Positions 11,111 through 25,475 of a stretch of 64,000 bases of DNA are shown here, piece by piece (position 1 is the first letter of the stretch; each line of letters starts with the position of its first letter). The stretch is taken from positions 62,001 to 126,000 of the forward strand of contig NW_022985549.1 in assembly GCF_010093815.1 (NCBI RefSeq), in the 5' to 3' direction. Made by a program: the position numbers and the translations under genes. The notes under the pieces are model-generated. The model was not told the DNA's origin, made no database searches, and was given only the letters and a program-made list of their open reading frames with translations. The stretch comes from Pseudovirgaria hyperparasitica (taxonomy: Eukaryota > Ascomycota > Dothideomycetes > Acrospermales > Acrospermaceae).

Positions 11111-14100
11111 AATAATAATAATAATAATAATATTATATAACTAGGTAGAGTAGTACTCTATAGGCCTATGCCTCCTCTAGTCTAAGCTACTATATAAGAA
11201 GAAACCTAAGAGGGGAAAACTTCCTTATATCGATAATTACATCTCGTTAAACCTTTATTTCTTCTTAAGTATATAGCTATAGGGTACACCTATTAGCCTA
11301 TAGCCTATATTACCGTTATTTTACCCTTAGGTAGTACGTATAGGTACGGAGGTTATTAGTTAAGGGGTTCTTCCGGCATATACCGGGTTTCCTCTAATAT
11401 ATACCGGGTTTCTTCCGGCATATATTTCCGGGTCTACTAGAATTAGAGGAGTAGTAGGTGTGTAATTATCTACCGGGCGACGTTCTTAGAGTACTTATTA
11501 AGCTATCGTATAATATCGGAGGTTCTTATCGTATAGATAAGCTTCTACCTTTACGTGTAAAGATCGGGGTATATTACGAGATAGTAGCGTATTATACCTC
11601 TCCGGCTATACGTCTTATACTATAGAGACACGTCGGGGACGTCTCTCTTATAGAGGTAGTATAGAAGTTCTATAGCGCCCGTTCGGGCTTAGAGGAGTAT
11701 AGATGCCTAGGCCTTTATAAGCCCTTTATATATCTATTTACTTAGCTCCTTCCATAGTCCTTAGATCTACTCTAGGTATCTATTCTACTAGAAGGCCTAC
11801 TAGGCCCGGAGTGTCTCTTTCTACTTATCTTAGATCCACGACTATATACTTCGTCCGAGCTCTCGAAGGCTCTATTAGTCTAGAAGGGTATCTAGGTTAT
11901 TCTTAATCTCTTATACTACTTAGTTTAAGTCTATTTCTATCGGGCACTTATACCGTAGTTAAGTCTAGCCTATATATAAGAGTACTTAGTAGTATATACT
12001 AACTCGCGCGCGTAGCGCGGCGAAGGTATATTCTACATTTTCTACACGTTCCTATGCTTATTATTTAGTAAAGTATACCACCCTCTATATCTAGTAGAAG
12101 TTATATATACTTATAACGTCTGTCTCGCGTCGTAGTAGTACCGTGTTAGTAGCTTTATATACGCCTAATATAAGACGGAGTATATGGTTCTATATAGATT
12201 CGAGCTTCATTCGCCTAGTCTATATAAGGGCTATATACTAGCACTCGTGTCCGTACGTGAAGGCGGGTCGTACTATAGATATATATAGCTAGCGTGCCTT
12301 ATCCCGGGCGGTTCCCCACGTAGAGGCCGTAATCTAGTATATAGCGGCTTCTACCTAGAGGGCCCTAGAAACGGCGTATACTATCTATAGTCCCTATTTA
12401 AGCTTATTATCGATTATAATACTAAGTGCGTGTATACTTTGTATCGGCGGTTCGTCGAAGGCGTCTATTCTAGGGCGTCGCTCGCCTTCCCTAGTAGCCC
12501 ATTTCCCATAGCGGTTAATAAAGTATATAAGTTAGTACTTTTCGGGGGCGAACTTTACTCCGTGGCGCTTTGCCTATTAGATATATCTCCCGTAGTCTTA
12601 TTCGAGTCGTCTATATATTTAGCTAGTATTATTATTAATAGCTAGAAGGTATATATCGTCTACGTATTCTACTACCTCTATATATTATATTTTCTAGAGA
12701 AGGTCTATAGTAAAGAAGAGGAAGAGGATTAGGGAGATAGTACTTCCTTATAGAATGTCGTAAGCCGTCTTCTTATACTTACTTCGATATTCGGGGATAT
12801 ATATCTAGGTAACTCTTTTAGCGAGGAAGGACTATATAAACCGCGTAATCCACGTGGGTATACGCCTCTTCCATAAGTTATAGATAAGTCTCGTATAGTT
12901 TACTTTATCGAATACGCCGGCCATGTTAAGGGAGAGTAGCGTTACTATACGTCCCTACTTCTATACGGTCTAGATAACTTTAAGGATATATTAGATAGTA
13001 GTAATTAGGGAGCTTCTAGCCTTCGCCTTCTGGTTTACTAGAAGGAGGTTATATTTCTATACTACGGCGCTTATCTTCTTCGCGATCGTGGCCTCTAGTA
13101 TCTTCCTAAGATAGAAGAGAAGGGCGATTAGCCTCTATCCTTTCGGGGAGCTAGGGTTCTTCCCTAGTTTTAGGAGTATAATGGTATAGACGGCCTAGAA
13201 GCTTTAGGGGTAGTATCCGTTCTTAATATATACTTAAAATATATAACTAATAAGCGGTAGGGTAGCTGGTATAGTACGTTTAAGGCATCTATTTAGTATT
13301 CTATCCGGTCCGGGTGCCTTATTATTCGGGAGTACTTTAACGGCGTTAAGTATATTCTCCTTAGTAACCTCTTAGGGGATATTAATTACGTCTAGATATT
13401 TAGTATTATTAATATCTAATAGGTCTACTAGCTCCGGGAGGGGAAACATAACTTTATATAAGATCTCCGTCTTCTCCGGGCTTATAGAGTATATCCTCTC
13501 TTAGTATATTAGGGGAGGCATTAGTAGCGGCGGTGTCGGCGCGTCTATACCCTTGGCCCACTTTACTATATACCATAGCCCTATGGCTTACCATGTGTAT
13601 TTATTAGTAATTATATACTATTATTTTCGTTATTTATTACGGAGGGCCCTATTACGATATTATACTACTTCCTTCTACTCTTCCTACGCCTTGGTCGTCC
13701 GGATATAGTATATACATATATATAGTCTACAGGCGTCTCTTCTATACTCTCGCATTTAAGGTATACCCCTCGCTTCTAGGGGTCTATACGTTTAGTATAG
13801 TACGTGTTTATCTCTCGTAGCTTAATATACTTAAAGGAGGACTTGCACGGCCTTATCTATGGCTAGGCCGTTAGATACGTCGACTATAGAGGGGTCTAGA
13901 ATCGCCGATTCTAGGTCCTCTAGGTATTTATCCTAATTAGTATCCTTCTATAGCTATTTCCTATATTATTCGTTAAGAGTGGAGACGTCTATTACGGTTT
14001 CTATATATTCGTGGTTAGAGTCCGTCTATATCCGGCTCGGGCGGTAGTACTATACTCTATGGCTAATGTACTTAGTGGCGAGGGTAAGGTCGAGCGTAGA

Positions 14101-16393
14101 CCCGTCCTCATCCTATTTATGTTTCCTCTAGGTAATCTACCCTACGGGTATAAGGAGGTATAGGAAGTCATGGCACCGTGTATATAGTTCCCTTACTCTA
14201 AGTTCTTCTCTCGCGATAGCTAGGCCTCCCCACCATCTATAGTAGAGATTAAAGTCGCCTAGGAGGATATATTATCCCGGCGTCGTGGTGCCCTCGAGTA
14301 TATTATCTAGCGTAAGCGATCGCTATTAATTATAGATATTATAGATATAGAGAGGCCCTATACTTATCTAGAGATATAGTATTATCCGGAGGTTATTACG
14401 TTTAGTATAAGACTATTCTAAGAGCGGGATCGACTTATATATATAAAACATAACTCTCCTATCCGGGCCCGTAGGGTGGATGGTATAGTATCCTAGGTAT
14501 ATTATTGGCTTGTTGGTTTGGTAGTATTTATATGGTTCCTAGATAGCTATTATTATAGCTCCTATCTCTTCTAGGAGCGTCGCTTAGTTTTCTCGTTTAT
14601 ATTATACGTTCGCCTATATAATAATAAGTATATCTTATACCCTTATTAGGTACTAGGGAAAGTTCGAGTCTATATATTAGTAGCGCTAAGGCGTGATTAT
14701 CCTCGCGCGGTAGCGGCTTTAAGTATACCCCGGGGTCGGCCTATCTTTCTCTATATAGTATACTATTACGCGTTATCCTCTCCCCTTCGGGGGGTAGTTA
14801 CCGGATTTATAAGTAAAGTTAGGGATAGCGGCGAGGGCAGCGAGGGCCTTATAGCTTAGTATATCTACCTCGCCCCTCTTATCTTTATCGCGTTAATATA
14901 TTCTACGACCTACTTACATTTCGTATATATTACTAACTAGAATAGATGTTTCCCGTCGTAGTTAGAGTACTTAGCGGTATCCCTATCTCGCGTCTTATCG
15001 CTCTACGTCTTATAAGGGCATTCCTTAGTATTATAGCCCTATTTATACTACCTATAGGCGGTCTTCTAAGAGTACCTCTACCTAGTATACCTATATCCTT
15101 AATAGTTAAAGTATTACGTTATTATCTATACCCTATCCTATAGTTCCGCTATAAGTAGCTCTCCTTCGACTAGGAAGCCCTTCTATATTATTCTATAGAC
15201 GAGAGCGGGGTCCCTAAGCTCTACTATTATAGTAGAGTGCTTTTTTAATTTTATCTTAATCCCTTAGACGTTCTTCTACCACGCCTTCGTGATCTTAATC
15301 CCGGGGTACTTTAGTTTATTAGATCGCTCTATTCGCTCGATATTATCTTCTCTAATAACGTGTCCTTGGACAGGGATAGTATATACCTATATTAGGTACG
15401 TGGTTACGCGGACGGACGCGCTAGGGAAGATATTATTAATCGCGTTTAGGTCGCGCGAGATAGTCTACTAGGCCGTGTTAGTAGTAGTAGTTAGTACTAT
15501 ACCTCCTAGGGTGAGTTTAGCGGCTACTATATTTAACTATATCCCTTTCTATTCGTTAATCTTATTTATAATATCCTTTAGGGACGCTTACTAGACTTAT
15601 ATAAGTACTTCTTTATCCTAGATAGTAACTCGTATACTATATACCCCGTCTATAGGTGCCCTTGGTATTTTAGCTAATATGGCTATTCCGCTTATAGGTG
15701 CGGCGACCTATGCCCACGTACTAGGGCGTTTTCCCTAGGTAAGGCCCTCCTAGATCCTCTATAGGCTAGCCTCTATACGATCTAGTCTAGATTCCGGGTC
15801 TAGTTCCGGCGCCTATTTTACTCCTATAGTAAGCTCTCTAATATTCTAGACGAGGTTCCGGAAGATACTAAGGAGGGCCGTTTCTCCCTTCTTAACTTCC
15901 CCCTCTACACGTGCTACCTAGTAGTTAATCTTATCTAGGAGGGTCTCCCCGGGCAGGGTCCCCTCTATCTCCATTATCTATAGCGTTATACGCCCTTAGT
16001 TATTCGTCGTTTATTAGACGGGGGTTTAATCGTCCTAGGATATGCCGCTATATAGCCGTTTCTACCGTACTAGTATTAGGGGTATACCTAGTAGAAGCCG
16101 AGGTACGTCGGTACCTAAGGCCGCTATAATTATTAGTAAAGGGCTACCCGTAACTAATAAAAAGGGGGTTAGCATATTAGCGTTTATTAGAGATAGTCTA
16201 TACTTATATCATCGAAGAGCCTTTAAGCGTATATATATAGTATCTCTATACGTTAGTATTATCGCGTATTATACGCTACACGTACGTACGTATATTAGAG
16301 GTTGTTATACTCGGTATACTCTATCATTTAATATATGTAGATCGCTATATTGCCCCGAATTAACTAGTTTAGTCCGTTAGAGTATAAGAAGTT
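11111..16393 (-). mobile_element. LINE copy 3 (Tad1-like), minus strand, near full length
   Basis: A non-LTR retrotransposon in minus orientation. The 3' end is the (AAT)n tract at 11,111 and the 5' end is at 16,393. A 12-bp target duplication (ATAGATTTATAT) flanks it at 11,099-11,110 and 16,394-16,405, and the unfilled site survives in Gypsy G near 7,430. On the minus strand an endonuclease GDFN motif lies at about 14,245-14,270 and the reverse transcriptase YVDD box at 12,655-12,666 is intact, whereas copies 1 and 2 have altered boxes. Both reading frames carry many stops from RIP, so it is dead. Clade Tad1/I is inferred from the order ORF1 with zinc knuckles, AP endonuclease, RT, and a Cys-bearing end. 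Short open frames here are by-products. Confidence 0.85.
16130..16160. repeat. Hairpin near the 5' end of LINE 3
   Basis: 31-bp inverted repeat with arms TTATTAGTAAAGGG and CCCGTAACTAATAA around CTA. The arms differ at two positions. It is the same hairpin as in the other LINE copies. Confidence 0.7.
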
Positions 16394-17797
16394 ATAGATT
16401 TATATAGATTTACTATAATTTAGTATAATTTATATAATTTACTAATTTTTATACTATATTTAGCTAGTAATAATAATAATCTATAATAATCTATATAAAT
16501 TAGTAATAATTATAATATAGTTTTCTAAAATCTTAATACTTAGAAGTAATTAGTATAGAAATAAGTACCTTTAAATAATCCTTATCTAGTATACATTATT
16601 AATATATTAAAAGCTATTAATCTACTCTAACCTAGGCTAGACTCTAATAATCTAGCTATATATTATTATAGTTATTACTTTCTATTATATACTACTTATA
16701 GTAGTACTAAATCTATAATATATAGTACTTATATAACTAAGAAGTATTATTATTTATAGGTATTTAAATAAGTTTAAAGAACTTTATATAGATTTACTTA
16801 TATTAGTATAGATTACTACTAGGTCTCTAGTAATCTCTACTAATATAGAGTATAGTACTACTAATTATAATACCTTAGAGAAGGCTTTCTATAAGCTATA
16901 TATCTAAGATAAGAGTTATATCTAGAAGTATAATTCTAATATAATCTATAAGGATTTATTAGAATCTACTATAGCTATTATTACTATAATTACTAGATAA
17001 TATTATTTTTCTTAAATTATTATAGATTCTTACTAATATATATTAATCTCTATAATAGTACTAAAATCTCTACTACTTTAGACTTCTTTCTATATACTAG
17101 AAATATTAAAATTTCTAGAAAAAATTCTAGAAAAAAGACTAAGGTTCCCTTCTTATATATACTAAAGAGCTATAAATTTAGAGAAGATAGCTCTAATCTA
17201 GAAGTTTCTATACTAAAGGTATATAGTTCTATACTAATTATTAAATCTTTTTACTAATTTATATAATTCTTAGCGTGCCCACGCTAGTCCGTCTCTCTCT
17301 ACCCCGATTTCTACTACTCTATAGGTTTCTATAGAGGAGTTTATAGCTATAAGGCGCGCTATATAGAGTTTATAGCGTTAGAATAAAAGGCTAGAGACTT
17401 ATATTATAAAGCTCTATACTATACTAAATAAGAACTAGTAGAAGGAATTAGATATAATTATTATAGTAATTAGTACTTCTACTTTTACTCTAACTTAATT
17501 AGTTTAGATCTATACTAATTAGTACTAATATATTTCTTTTATCTAGTATTTTTAGTTTTTAGTTTTAATTTTAAAGTAATCTTACTTCTTCTAGATAGAT
17601 TAGTATAAGTTTATATAGATCTATATAGATCTTTATATTTTCTTTTAGCTTTCTTAATTTTATCTTTCTTTAATAATAACTTCTTTAATCTCTTTAGTAA
17701 TCTATACTAATCTATACTAATTAGTACCGATTTTTAATATCTATTTCTCTTAGTAAATTATTTTTCTTAAGTCTCTTTTTTAGTTAAATTTTTTAAA

Positions 17798-17849
17798 GTT
17801 CTAAGTTTAAACTTTCTAAGGGAGTTCTAAGTTTAAACTTTCTAAGGGA
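17798..17849. repeat. Tandem duplication, 2 x 26 bp
   Basis: Two exact adjacent copies of a 26-bp unit starting GTTCTAAGTTTAAACTTTC, inside the 3' non-coding part of Gypsy F. Confidence 0.85.
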
Positions 17850-17983
17850 GTTCTCTTAATTCCTTAGAATATTTTAAAGATCTAGATTTCTTTTACCTTC
17901 TTTCTTTTAGACGGCTATCCTTAGCGCTAAACTATACTAAAAAACGTTAAATTACTATATTTTAGTATAATTCTCTATAATAA

Positions 17984-18512
17984 TATAAGAAACCTTCCTT
18001 AATAAGGGTGCGGCTTATCTCTAAAGTAGTCCGTTCCATAGAGTATCCCGGCTTTTCTAAAGGTAAAAGTACTTAGAAGGCTCCGAGAGGTATAAGTAGG
18101 TTTATAGTAAGTATTAATAGAGTATAAATAGTAACTAGCTAGTAGACGAGTAAAGTAGTAATTATATTAGTATAAGTTTAAATTAATTACTATAGAACTA
18201 TCTCTAGAGGTTAGGTCTAAAGAGTCTATATAGTTCTACTAAGGTCCTCTAATTAGAATACTTATTCTAAGTATTTAGTATATTACTTAGAATACTAATA
18301 TTCTATTTCTAATTACTAGGTAGGTTACTTAGAATATCTATTCTAAGTACCTATAATTAGTTCTTCCTATAGGTATCTATCTCGGTCCTAGGTTATTATC
18401 TAAGGCTACCTATTATATTATAGATATCTCTTCTATATACTATACTATCTCTTACGCTACTCGTGCTAGAGTCTATATATTCTTCTATAGCTCTAGCTAG
18501 TAATTTATTATA
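17984..18512 (-). repeat. Left (3') LTR of Gypsy E
   Basis: 529 bp, TATAAGAAACC...TTATTATA; preceded by AATAA and followed by a polypurine tract. It differs from its partner mainly by transitions. Confidence 0.88.
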
Positions 18513-21500
18513 TAATGCCCCTTCTAAGGTACTTTGTCCTAAAGTACTTCCGTAGCTACTTATAAGTAGAGGGTTATTCTAACTTCCTTTAGTAAGGAGC
18601 CCTTCTTCCTTTTCTTTCGTTATACCTAGAGTTATAAAATTAGTTAAGCCTTCTAAGTCTAATCCGGCGAAATAGAGAGTTACTTTATCTATCTTAATTA
18701 ATTATAAGGGTAATAAGATACCTTTCCCTTACTCATTTTATAAGAAACACAGCCTAATCTATAGGGCGGTATTCATAAAGTCCAATAAGTATTTAGAGTA
18801 TATTTATTAAGATTATATTGTAAGTAAGTATAGAATTAAGGCTTTAAGTAAATTATCTTATAAGTTTTCTTTCTTTTCATTAGAGCTAGTAAGTAATATC
18901 TCTAGATAAGAAGATTTATACTAAAAAGACTTATCTTAAGCTAGAGAAAGAATATACAGCCGCTACTTAGCAAAAAGCTTAGTAGAACGCTTAGACCGCC
19001 TTTACGCGTCTAGAGCGTTTAGAGAAATAGTAGAAGCTATTAGAGTATTATTAAAATAATATACTTTATTAGAATCTATTAGTAATAGATCTTAAGAAGA
19101 AGAAGAAGTAACTCGAATAATAATAGAGAGTTACTATCAAGGAGGTTCTGAATCCTCCCTTAGATTTTAATAATTCTTAGCTTAGTATAGAGGACTAGGC
19201 GAGTCTAGGTTTATTTAATAGAACTTCTATAATAGTTACTAGTAGTTCGTTAAATATTCCCTAGGTTTCTAAGTATTTAATTTATATCTATAGCTCTTCT
19301 ACTTAATTAGGTATTCTAATATTTTATCGCTAATTCTAGATTCTAGAATCTTTTTAACTTCGAATTCTTTATCTATAGCTTTAATATTAGTTTCGACTTT
19401 TATATTACGTAGTACTAGTTCTAGTAATAAGATATAAAATACTAGGTATATTCTTATATTCTAAGGTAAAGATAGTTTATAATTAACTTCTAAAATTTTT
19501 TATTTTACTTAGAAAGGTCTAATCTTCTTAAAGTCTAGTTTACTACTTAGTTATTATATCTTAATGTTTTTCTATATAAGGAATACTAGGTCTCCCCCCC
19601 TTAGAGATAGTCTCTTTATTCTCTTTTAATTTATATATTTTATTATTCTTTTATTTATAAAAGAAAGTTTAGTCTATAGCTCCGAGTATAGCTTATATAG
19701 CTATTCTACCTTAATCTTTACTTTCGGTATAGACTATTCTAGTTTATAATTATAGCTAGCTATAGGGTTAAATCCGTAGTTCGCATAGAACGGTAAGGTT
19801 TTAGTTATTAAGGTTATCGCGCTATTATAGACGAATTAAGCTAGTAGTAGTAGTTCTACCTAATTATCTTATTATTCGTTAATATAGTATTAGAGATATT
19901 ATTCTAGTATTCTATTTAGAATCTCTATTTATCTATCTATCTATAGATAGTAGACTATTAATAGTTAGTAGTTTATTCTAAGCTATTATACTAGGCTTTT
20001 CTAAAAGTTTAATATAAAGAGCTTATCTCTATTAGATATAATACTATTAGATAAACTATGGTTTACTATAACTACTTATAGAAATATATAGGCTATTTCT
20101 TCTATATCTATATCCTTTTAATAGGGTATAAAGTAGGCGTACTTTATAAGCTTATTAACTACTACTAGTATAGTATTATACTATACTCGCAAAACTAGTT
20201 CTCTTAAGAGTAGTAGATCTATTATAAAGTCTATAGAGATTATTTTCTAAGCACGTAATAGTAGGGGAATTAGTTAAAGTTCTCCGTATAGTTTATATCT
20301 ATTAGATTAGCTTTTACTATATAGAATATAGTTCTATATAACTTTCTTAATTACTTATCTTTTCTTATAAGTTATATAGTATCTCTTAAATCTTCTATAA
20401 GTTTTTATTTCTCTTTAATATCTATATATTAGATCTTCGTGGAATTTTTTAATAAAATAGTAGATCTCGTCCCTTAGGATTATACTTCTTTCCTTAGGGT
20501 CCTTAAGTATAAATTCTTTCCGTATTACTATAATATATTATATTAGTTTAAGGTTTCCTTCTTTAGTAATCTCTAATATAGTCTATTCTATAGTAGGTTC
20601 TTTTCGCTTATATTCCGCCTATTAGCTAAGGGTATTAGCTCTTCCGTTTTCGGATCCTTTATAGTATATAATTTAGATATTAAACTCTATAAGAAGCTCA
20701 TACTAACTAATTTATTTCTTTTAGAGTTCCTTTATTATAGTAAAGATAGTTAGGTTTTTATAGTTAGTATATACCTTTACTATATGGCCTAATCTATAGA
20801 GATAGATTCTCTATTTCTTAAGATACTTAATTATAGTATAGAGTTCTTTTTCGTAGATTAGCTAATTTATTTCTAATTCTTAGAATTTTTAGAAGTAGAA
20901 TACTATAGAATATCTTTTCTCTTATTTATCTATCTAGGTTAACTACCCTCTAATAGCGAATTCTAATACGTCTATCTTAACTTTATAGAGTTTTTCTATT
21001 TAATATATCTTTAATATAGGTTTAGTTATAATAGACTCTTTTAATTATTAAAATACTTATTCTTACTTTAGTTCCTATTTAAATATTATATTTTTCTTTA
21101 TAAGCTTATATAGTAGGGCCGTTTTTATAGAATAGTTATATATAAATTTTCTATAAAAGTTCGTGAATCTAGTGAATCCTTAGATTTCCTTAACTATCTT
21201 AGATTATTTCTAATTTTTAATAGCCTTAATCTTCTTTAGGTCTATTTATATTTCTCTAGGTATAATTTTAAATTCTAAAAATATAACTTTCTATATATAG
21301 AAGATACTCTTCTTTAATTCTACTAGTAGGTTCGCTATTTATAATTTCTAAAGTATCTTATATACGTAGTCTCTATACTCTAATAGATTTCTTAAATAAA
21401 TTAATATATTATCTAGATATACTATTATAAAGTAGTTAAGGTATTCCCTTAGTACGTCGTTAATTAGTACTTAGAATATAGCTAGTATATTAGTTAGTCT

Positions 21501-24492
21501 AAATAGTATTACTAGATATTTATAGTAACTATATTAAGTCCGAAAAGCTATTTTCTATTTATCTTCTTCTACTATATATATAAGGTTATAGACTTCTTAT
21601 AAGTCTATTATAGTAAAGTACTAAGCTTCTATAAGTTAGTTCTATAATTTATTAATTTAGAGTAGAGGGTATCTATTTTTAATAGTAATATTATTTAAGT
21701 ATTAATAGTCTATATAGGGTCGTTTACTCCTGTCCTTCTTTAGTATAAAGAGTATTAGATATTCTATAGGTAATTTAGAGAATCGGATATATCCCTTTAC
21801 TTCTATTTTCTTAATATATTATCGCGTTATCTCTAGTTATTTTTTAGTAAGTTAGTATATACTTTTAAATATAGATACTATTCCTAGTTAGAGTATTATT
21901 ATATAATTATACGGGCTATACTTTAGTAGTTCTATCTTAAGTTCTTCTTTAAAGATAATATAGTATTAGTAGTATTTCTTCGGTATAAGTACGTCGTTTA
22001 TTTTTTAAATCTATTTATCTATAGACGTGCTTTATTATACTATATATTTCTTACGTAAGGGTCCGCTCTTTATATTACCTTATTTATTATTAAGCTTCTA
22101 AATATAGTAGATAGACTTTCTAGTCGTTAGCGCCTTCACGGGTTTATTAATCTCTACTTCTTCTTTAATAGTTTCTAAGGGTCTTAATATTCCCTAGGGT
22201 ATAATTTCTTTAGTTTTCTAGTTAATCGTAGGGTTAACTTCTTTAAGCTATAGTATTCCTAGAATTAAGTCGTATTATTCTAGCTCCGCTATATCTAGTT
22301 ATAATTATTAGTATTCTACTATTAAGACTAAATCTAGAGGTTCTATTTCTAAGTATACTATTCTATTAGTATATTCTATATTAAGTCCTTTAAATATAGA
22401 TAGCTTATATAGTTCTTCTTTACTATTATAGGGTATTTTTAGTTTATCTACTATGGTTAGAGAGATAAAATTAGACTATACTCTACTATTAATTAGTACT
22501 TTAATAGAGTATTTTTAATAGAGCTAAATTTTAAGAGATATTTATATTTCGTTATCTAAGCTACTAATAGATATAAGAGATTTTCTTTTTAGCTTAGCTA
22601 TTTCTCTTAGAGCGTCTAGCCTTTCTAGTTTTGTCGTAGTTTACTAAGTTCTTATTTCGTTTCTTATATAAGTTAGATTATAGATTAAACTTATTTCCTA
22701 ATTTCGCCTAAGTCTACTTAAAGGTTATACTATATAATAGCCTTAGATATTAGATAAGTTCGGTACGTAACATCTAGGCATTAGGTATATTAATTCTCTA
22801 GGTAAATCTTATTTTCTACTTATTTTAATATAAAGTAGTTTTTATCGGCTTCCTTAGTAATTATTTCGTACTATTATATATCTTTATCCCTAAAGGCTTT
22901 TAGAATTACTTAATTTTAATACTATTATAGAAACTATTTCTAAGTTCGCTTCTTATAGAGGTAGCGAAGATAGTTATTATAGATATAAGTAATCTAGAAG
23001 GTCTTACTATGTTCCTCATGGTAGGGTAAAATAAGTTAGTTATCTTCTAATTAGATTTCCGTGTCTCTTCTAGGTAGGTCTCTATTATTCTTATCTATAT
23101 ACTTTCTATAGTAATAGATAATATAGTAAGTAATAGGGTCTTATATTATTATTAACTTATTATATAGTTCTTCTATAGTAAGGGTTTCTTCCTTACTATT
23201 CTCTTCTATAGTACTTCCTTTAATTATTACTTCTTTAGATACCGTTTCTTTAGTTAGTTTAGATCTTCTTATTACTTCTAAGTATTTCTATAGTTCTACT
23301 TTTTTATAAAGTAATAGAGGTTATTTACTAGCTATTAAAATGTTTCTTTTCTTTAGATACTAATCTATACTATCTTTTTCTAACTTATATATAAAATAGA
23401 GGTTATTAGTATAACTAGTCTATAACATAGCTATATAAGGTACTTCTTCCTTTTCTACGGTAAAGTTCCCTTATCTTAGTACCGGGTCTTTAATCTAACT
23501 TTTCTTATTCTTATTTTTTAGGTATTCGCGTGTATAGTATCCCTTTTTCTTATAGTAGAGATACTTACCTTCCTTCTTTAGTTACTCCTTTTCTTTATTA
23601 GATAGTTATTTCATCTATAATATACTAAGTTCTATAGGTGCGGGTCCGTTATAGAATCCCTTATATAAGTAGTTTAGAGCTTTATTAATGTAGCCCTTCC
23701 TTATATCTTATTTAAGTATAGGTTAAAAGACTCTCTTCTCTCTTTTCTTATAGTATCTCTTATATAGTTAGTTATTAATCTAGACTATAAGCTTAATATA
23801 CTTCTAGAGGTTAGTAGAACGGTCTCTCTCTCTAGAGATTTCGTCCTTAACGTTATTATATAATCTAGTATAGAACTAGAGGATTAGGGGTTTATTATTT
23901 TATCCTAGTTAACTAGAGATTTATTAGAACTTTAAAGCGTAGTTAGACGTAGATTTTATTTAGACTATTTACTAGATCTATCTCTTAGCTATCCTTTACT
24001 TATCTATATCTCTAAAAGTTATTTTAATATATTCCTTAAATTCTTTAAAGCGTTTAAAGACCTTAGTAGTATTATTCTATTAATTCTACGGATCGTTTTC
24101 TATAAAGTCCCTTAAGTAGAGTTTAAACTATATAAGTATATCTCCCTTTAGTAGTCTAGTAGTAAATATAACTTATTCTTCTAGGTCCTAAATTTAATAG
24201 ACCTAGAGGTATATTCTAATCTATATTAGAAATCCTTAGAGTTTGCTTCGCTTACCTTTAAAAGGTTCTAGGATTTTTCTTTTAAAGCCCTCTTTAGCTT
24301 TTCTAAGTTTAATATTTTTCCTTTAGAGCTCTATAACTTACTCCTCTAATTTAGTAATAAGATATCTAACTTATTCTATAGTTAGTACTTATAGGGTGGT
24401 TTATAAAGATAAGGATTATCTATTATTTACTATTTTATATTTAAATAGATAGCGTGAATACTTGCTTTAGAGTCTAAGACGAGTAATTAAAC

Positions 24493-25021
24493 TATAATAA
24501 ACCTTCCTTAATAAGGGTACGGCTTATCTCTAAAGTAGTCCGTTCTATAGAGTATCCCGACTTTTCTAAAGATAAAGATACTTAGAAGGCTCTAAGAGAT
24601 ATAAGTAGGTTTATAGTAAGTATTAATAGAGTATAAATAGTAACTAGCTAGTAGGCGAGTAAAGTAGTAATTATATTAGTATAAGTTTAAATTAATTACT
24701 ATAGAACTATCTCTAGAGATCGGGTCTAAAGAGTCTATATAGTTCTACTAAGGTCCTCTAATTAGAATACTTATTCTAAGTATTTAGTACGTTACTTAGA
24801 ATACTAATATTCTATTTCTAATTACTAGGTAGGTTACTTAGAATATCTATTCTAAGTACCTATAATTGGTTCTTCCTATAGGTATCTATCTTAGTCCTAG
24901 ATTATTATCTAAGGCTACCTATTATATTATAGGCACCTCTTCTACGTACTATACTATCTCTTACGCTACTCGTACTAGAGTCTACGTATTCTTCTATGGC
25001 TCTAGCTAGTAATTCATTATA
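24493..25021 (-). repeat. Right (5') LTR of Gypsy E
   Basis: 529 bp partner of the LTR at 17,984; followed by the target duplication AATAA. Confidence 0.88.
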
Positions 25022-25444
25022 AATAATACGGCTTCCTTTACTAATTACTACTTATATACTAATATTACTACTTTACTAATATTTATTATAGGTTTCTAAG
25101 TATCTTTATTAGAATTATATTCTTTCTAATAAATTTTATATAGCTATATACTATCTTTAGTATATTATTAGCTAAGTATCTATTTAACTTTATAGATATC
25201 TATAACCAAAAAAACTTCTCATACCCCAACGGACCAAACTAGTTAATTTAGGGCAAAACAGCGATTTATATACATTAAATAATAGAGTATACTAAGTATA
25301 ACAACCTCCGATACACGTGCGTATATATAGCGTATAATATACGACGATACCGACGTATAGAGATACTATATATATACGCTCGAAGACTCTTCGATAACAC
25401 GAGTATAGACTATATCTAATAAATACCGACACGCCGACCCCCTT

Positions 25445-25475
25445 TTATTAGTTAAGGGCTACCCTTAACTAATAA
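25445..25475. repeat. Hairpin near the 5' end of LINE 1
   Basis: Perfect 14-bp inverted repeat: TTATTAGTTAAGGG, loop CTA, CCCTTAACTAATAA. The same sequence recurs near the 3' end at 30,267-30,297. Confidence 0.9.

Larger units (their letters stand above)
17984..25021 (-). mobile_element. Gypsy LTR retrotransposon E, complete but decayed fossil
   Basis: A 7,038-bp minus-strand element with two 529-bp LTRs (17,984-18,512 and 24,493-25,021) and a perfect 5-bp target duplication AATAA (17,979-17,983 and 25,022-25,026). A polypurine tract (AGAAGGGG on the minus strand) lies next to the left LTR. From right to left come a gag CCHC knuckle (about 23,527-23,570), protease (about 22,440-22,520), reverse transcriptase (about 21,400-21,900), RNase H (about 20,600-21,050) and integrase (about 19,850-20,500). 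All structural parts are present but the coding region is broken in many places. It inserted into Gypsy F, so it is younger than F; the near-identical LTRs agree. Confidence 0.9.

Noticed and set aside
12430-16380. Open frames of 60-112 codons at 12,430, 14,946, 15,289 and 16,042 (plus strand)
   Set aside because: They lie on the strand opposite to the LINE 3 coding frames and have no domain; they are by-products of RIP composition.
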